A stretch of 64,000 nucleotides of DNA from Nocardioides sp. Root682 (lineage in GTDB: Bacteria > Actinomycetota > Actinomycetes > Propionibacteriales > Nocardioidaceae): assembly GCF_001427795.1 (NCBI RefSeq), contig NZ_LMHJ01000003.1, positions 975,106 through 1,039,105 of the forward strand, in the 5' to 3' direction. Every line of letters starts with the position of its first letter. Positions within the stretch are counted from its first letter, which is position 1. Below the pieces are notes generated by a model. The model saw nothing but the letters and a program-made list of their open reading frames with translations, was not told the DNA's origin and made no database searches. Below are positions 63,173 to 64,000 of this stretch, piece after piece. Position numbers and translations under genes: made by a program.

Positions 63173-64000
63173 ATGGACAAGCTGCGCGTCATGGTGGTGG
63201 CCGAGTCGTTCCTCCCGCAGATCAACGGTGTCACGAACTCCGTGCGGCGGGTCCTGGAGCACCTCGCCGCCCAGGGCCATCAGGCCGAATTGGTTGCTCC
63301 GACCGGACCGGACACCTATGCCGGGTTCCGGCTGCGCCGCGCCCGCGGTGCGAACCTGCCGTTCTACCCCGACTTCCGCGTGGGCCTCGAGACGCGTCGC
63401 CGGTTGCGGGCGATGATGCTGCAGTACGGCCCCGACGTCGTCCACATCGCCTCGCCCGCCACGCTCGGCTACCAGGCCGCGCGCGCCGCGGAGGAGCTCG
63501 GGATCCCGACGGTGGCGATCTACCAGACCGACCTCGTCGGCTTCGCCGAGCGGTACGACGTCCCGGGCGGTGTCCGCGCGGCCGCTCGCCTGACGCGCCG
63601 GATCCACCACCACGTCGACCGCACCCTGGCGCCCTCGACTGCCAGCATCGACCAGCTGCAGGAGCTCGGCGTCCCCGCCGTGCACCGCTGGGGCCGCGGC
63701 GTCGACCTGGCTGCCTTCCATCCCCGTCACCGCGACGGCGCGCTGCGCCGCCTGCTCGCCCCCGAGGGCCAGCTGATCGTCGGCTACGTCGGACGCCTCG
63801 CCGCGGAGAAGGAGCTGGACCTCCTCACGCACCTCGCCGACGACCCCCGCTACCAGCTGGTGCTCGTCGGCGGCGGTCCGGAGGAGCAGCGGCTCCGCGG
63901 CGTCCTCGGCCGGCGCGCGACCTTCCTGGGACTGCTGCACGGCGACGACCTCAGCCGGGCCTACGCCTCGCTCGACGTCTTCGTCCACACCGGTCGCTAC
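63173..64000 (+). CDS. GT4 family glycosyltransferase, N-terminal part (partial)
   Basis: The first 276 residues of a GT-B glycosyltransferase; the frame is open to the end of the window. N-terminal family signature: RVMVVAESFLPQINGVTNSV; then YPDFRVGLETRRRLRAM and DVVHIASPATLGYQAARA. The C-terminal Rossmann domain starts at IVGYVGRLAAEKELDLL. This is the MgtA/PimB-like mannosyltransferase group of mycolic and related actinobacteria, probably working on phosphatidylinositol mannosides or lipoglycans; the exact acceptor cannot be told. The E-x7-E motif lies beyond the end. Confidence 0.88.
   Translation, partial: MDKLRVMVVAESFLPQINGVTNSVRRVLEHLAAQGHQAELVAPTGPDTYAGFRLRRARGANLPFYPDFRVGLETRRRLRAMMLQYGPDVVHIASPATLGYQAARAAEELGIPTVAIYQTDLVGFAERYDVPGGVRAAARLTRRIHHHVDRTLAPSTASIDQLQELGVPAVHRWGRGVDLAAFHPRHRDGALRRLLAPEGQLIVGYVGRLAAEKELDLLTHLADDPRYQLVLVGGGPEEQRLRGVLGRRATFLGLLHGDDLSRAYASLDVFVHTGRY

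Overview
The window is high-GC DNA from an actinomycete chromosome, most likely a Nocardioides-like member of the Nocardioidaceae. The evidence is strong G/C third-position bias, many GTG starts, start codons placed a few bases after a TANNNT box (leaderless transcripts), a GlnR-type box before amt, and the actinobacterial housekeeping order rpsP-khpA-rimM-trmD, rplS-lepB-rnhB-DUF2469-yraN-comM-dprA-xerC-M23 peptidase, then rpsB-tsf-pyrH-frr-cdsA and rlmN. The genus is inferred, not proven.

Layout. 0-3.9 kb: the tail of an amidohydrolase, then a tightly overlapped operon of a cytoplasmic subtilisin-like protease, an unknown protein and an ATP-grasp ligase. 4-6.7 kb: rpsP, khpA, rimM and a trmD fused to a GNAT acetyltransferase. 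6.9-9.5 kb: amt under a probable GlnR site, converging on a Fic AMP-transferase. 9.6-12 kb: rplS, lepB, rnhB, DUF2469. 12.1-16.3 kb: an orphan Tad-type module with two large TadG-like proteins flanking a TadE-like one. 16.4-21 kb: yraN, comM, dprA, xerC and a convergent M23 peptidase.

21.2-46.4 kb is the main feature: a complete-looking extracellular-type contractile injection system (eCIS) of the actinobacterial lineage, lying between the M23 gene and rpsB. It begins with regulators (a 974-residue NTPase-BTAD protein and a LuxR protein with an atypical receiver), a one-pass membrane protein and a large secreted beta-propeller/DUF11 protein. These are followed by a nearly unbroken operon: DUF4255 cap protein, AAA+ ATPase, DUF4157 protein, sheath, tube, two small chaperone-like proteins, an 811-residue disordered protein with 14 QR dipeptides, second tube, LysM hub protein, VgrG-like spike, PAAR tip, gp25, baseplate J, tail protein I, and a zinc-ribbon/transmembrane/discoidin-like protein that could anchor the particle to the membrane. 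No capsid, terminase, portal, holin or integrase is present, so this is not a prophage. In Streptomyces such particles stay in the cytoplasm and act in cell death and development; a similar role here is inference.

46.6-53.7 kb: rpsB-tsf, a three-gene SPFH/zinc-ribbon/membrane set inserted before pyrH, then pyrH-frr-cdsA. 53.7-55.6 kb: kynureninase and tryptophan 2,3-dioxygenase on the minus strand. 55.6-59.6 kb: a second accessory operon of a double YkgJ-type Cys-cluster protein, a 724-residue HExxH metallopeptidase-like protein whose N-terminus resembles the eCIS DUF4157 protein, and an unknown protein; this is a candidate detached eCIS cargo locus. 59.7-64 kb: a small membrane protein, rlmN, a Tat-exported metallophosphoesterase and the start of a GT4 glycosyltransferase that runs off the window. 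No tRNA, rRNA, CRISPR array or insertion sequence was seen, and no intergenic stretch exceeds 300 bases.
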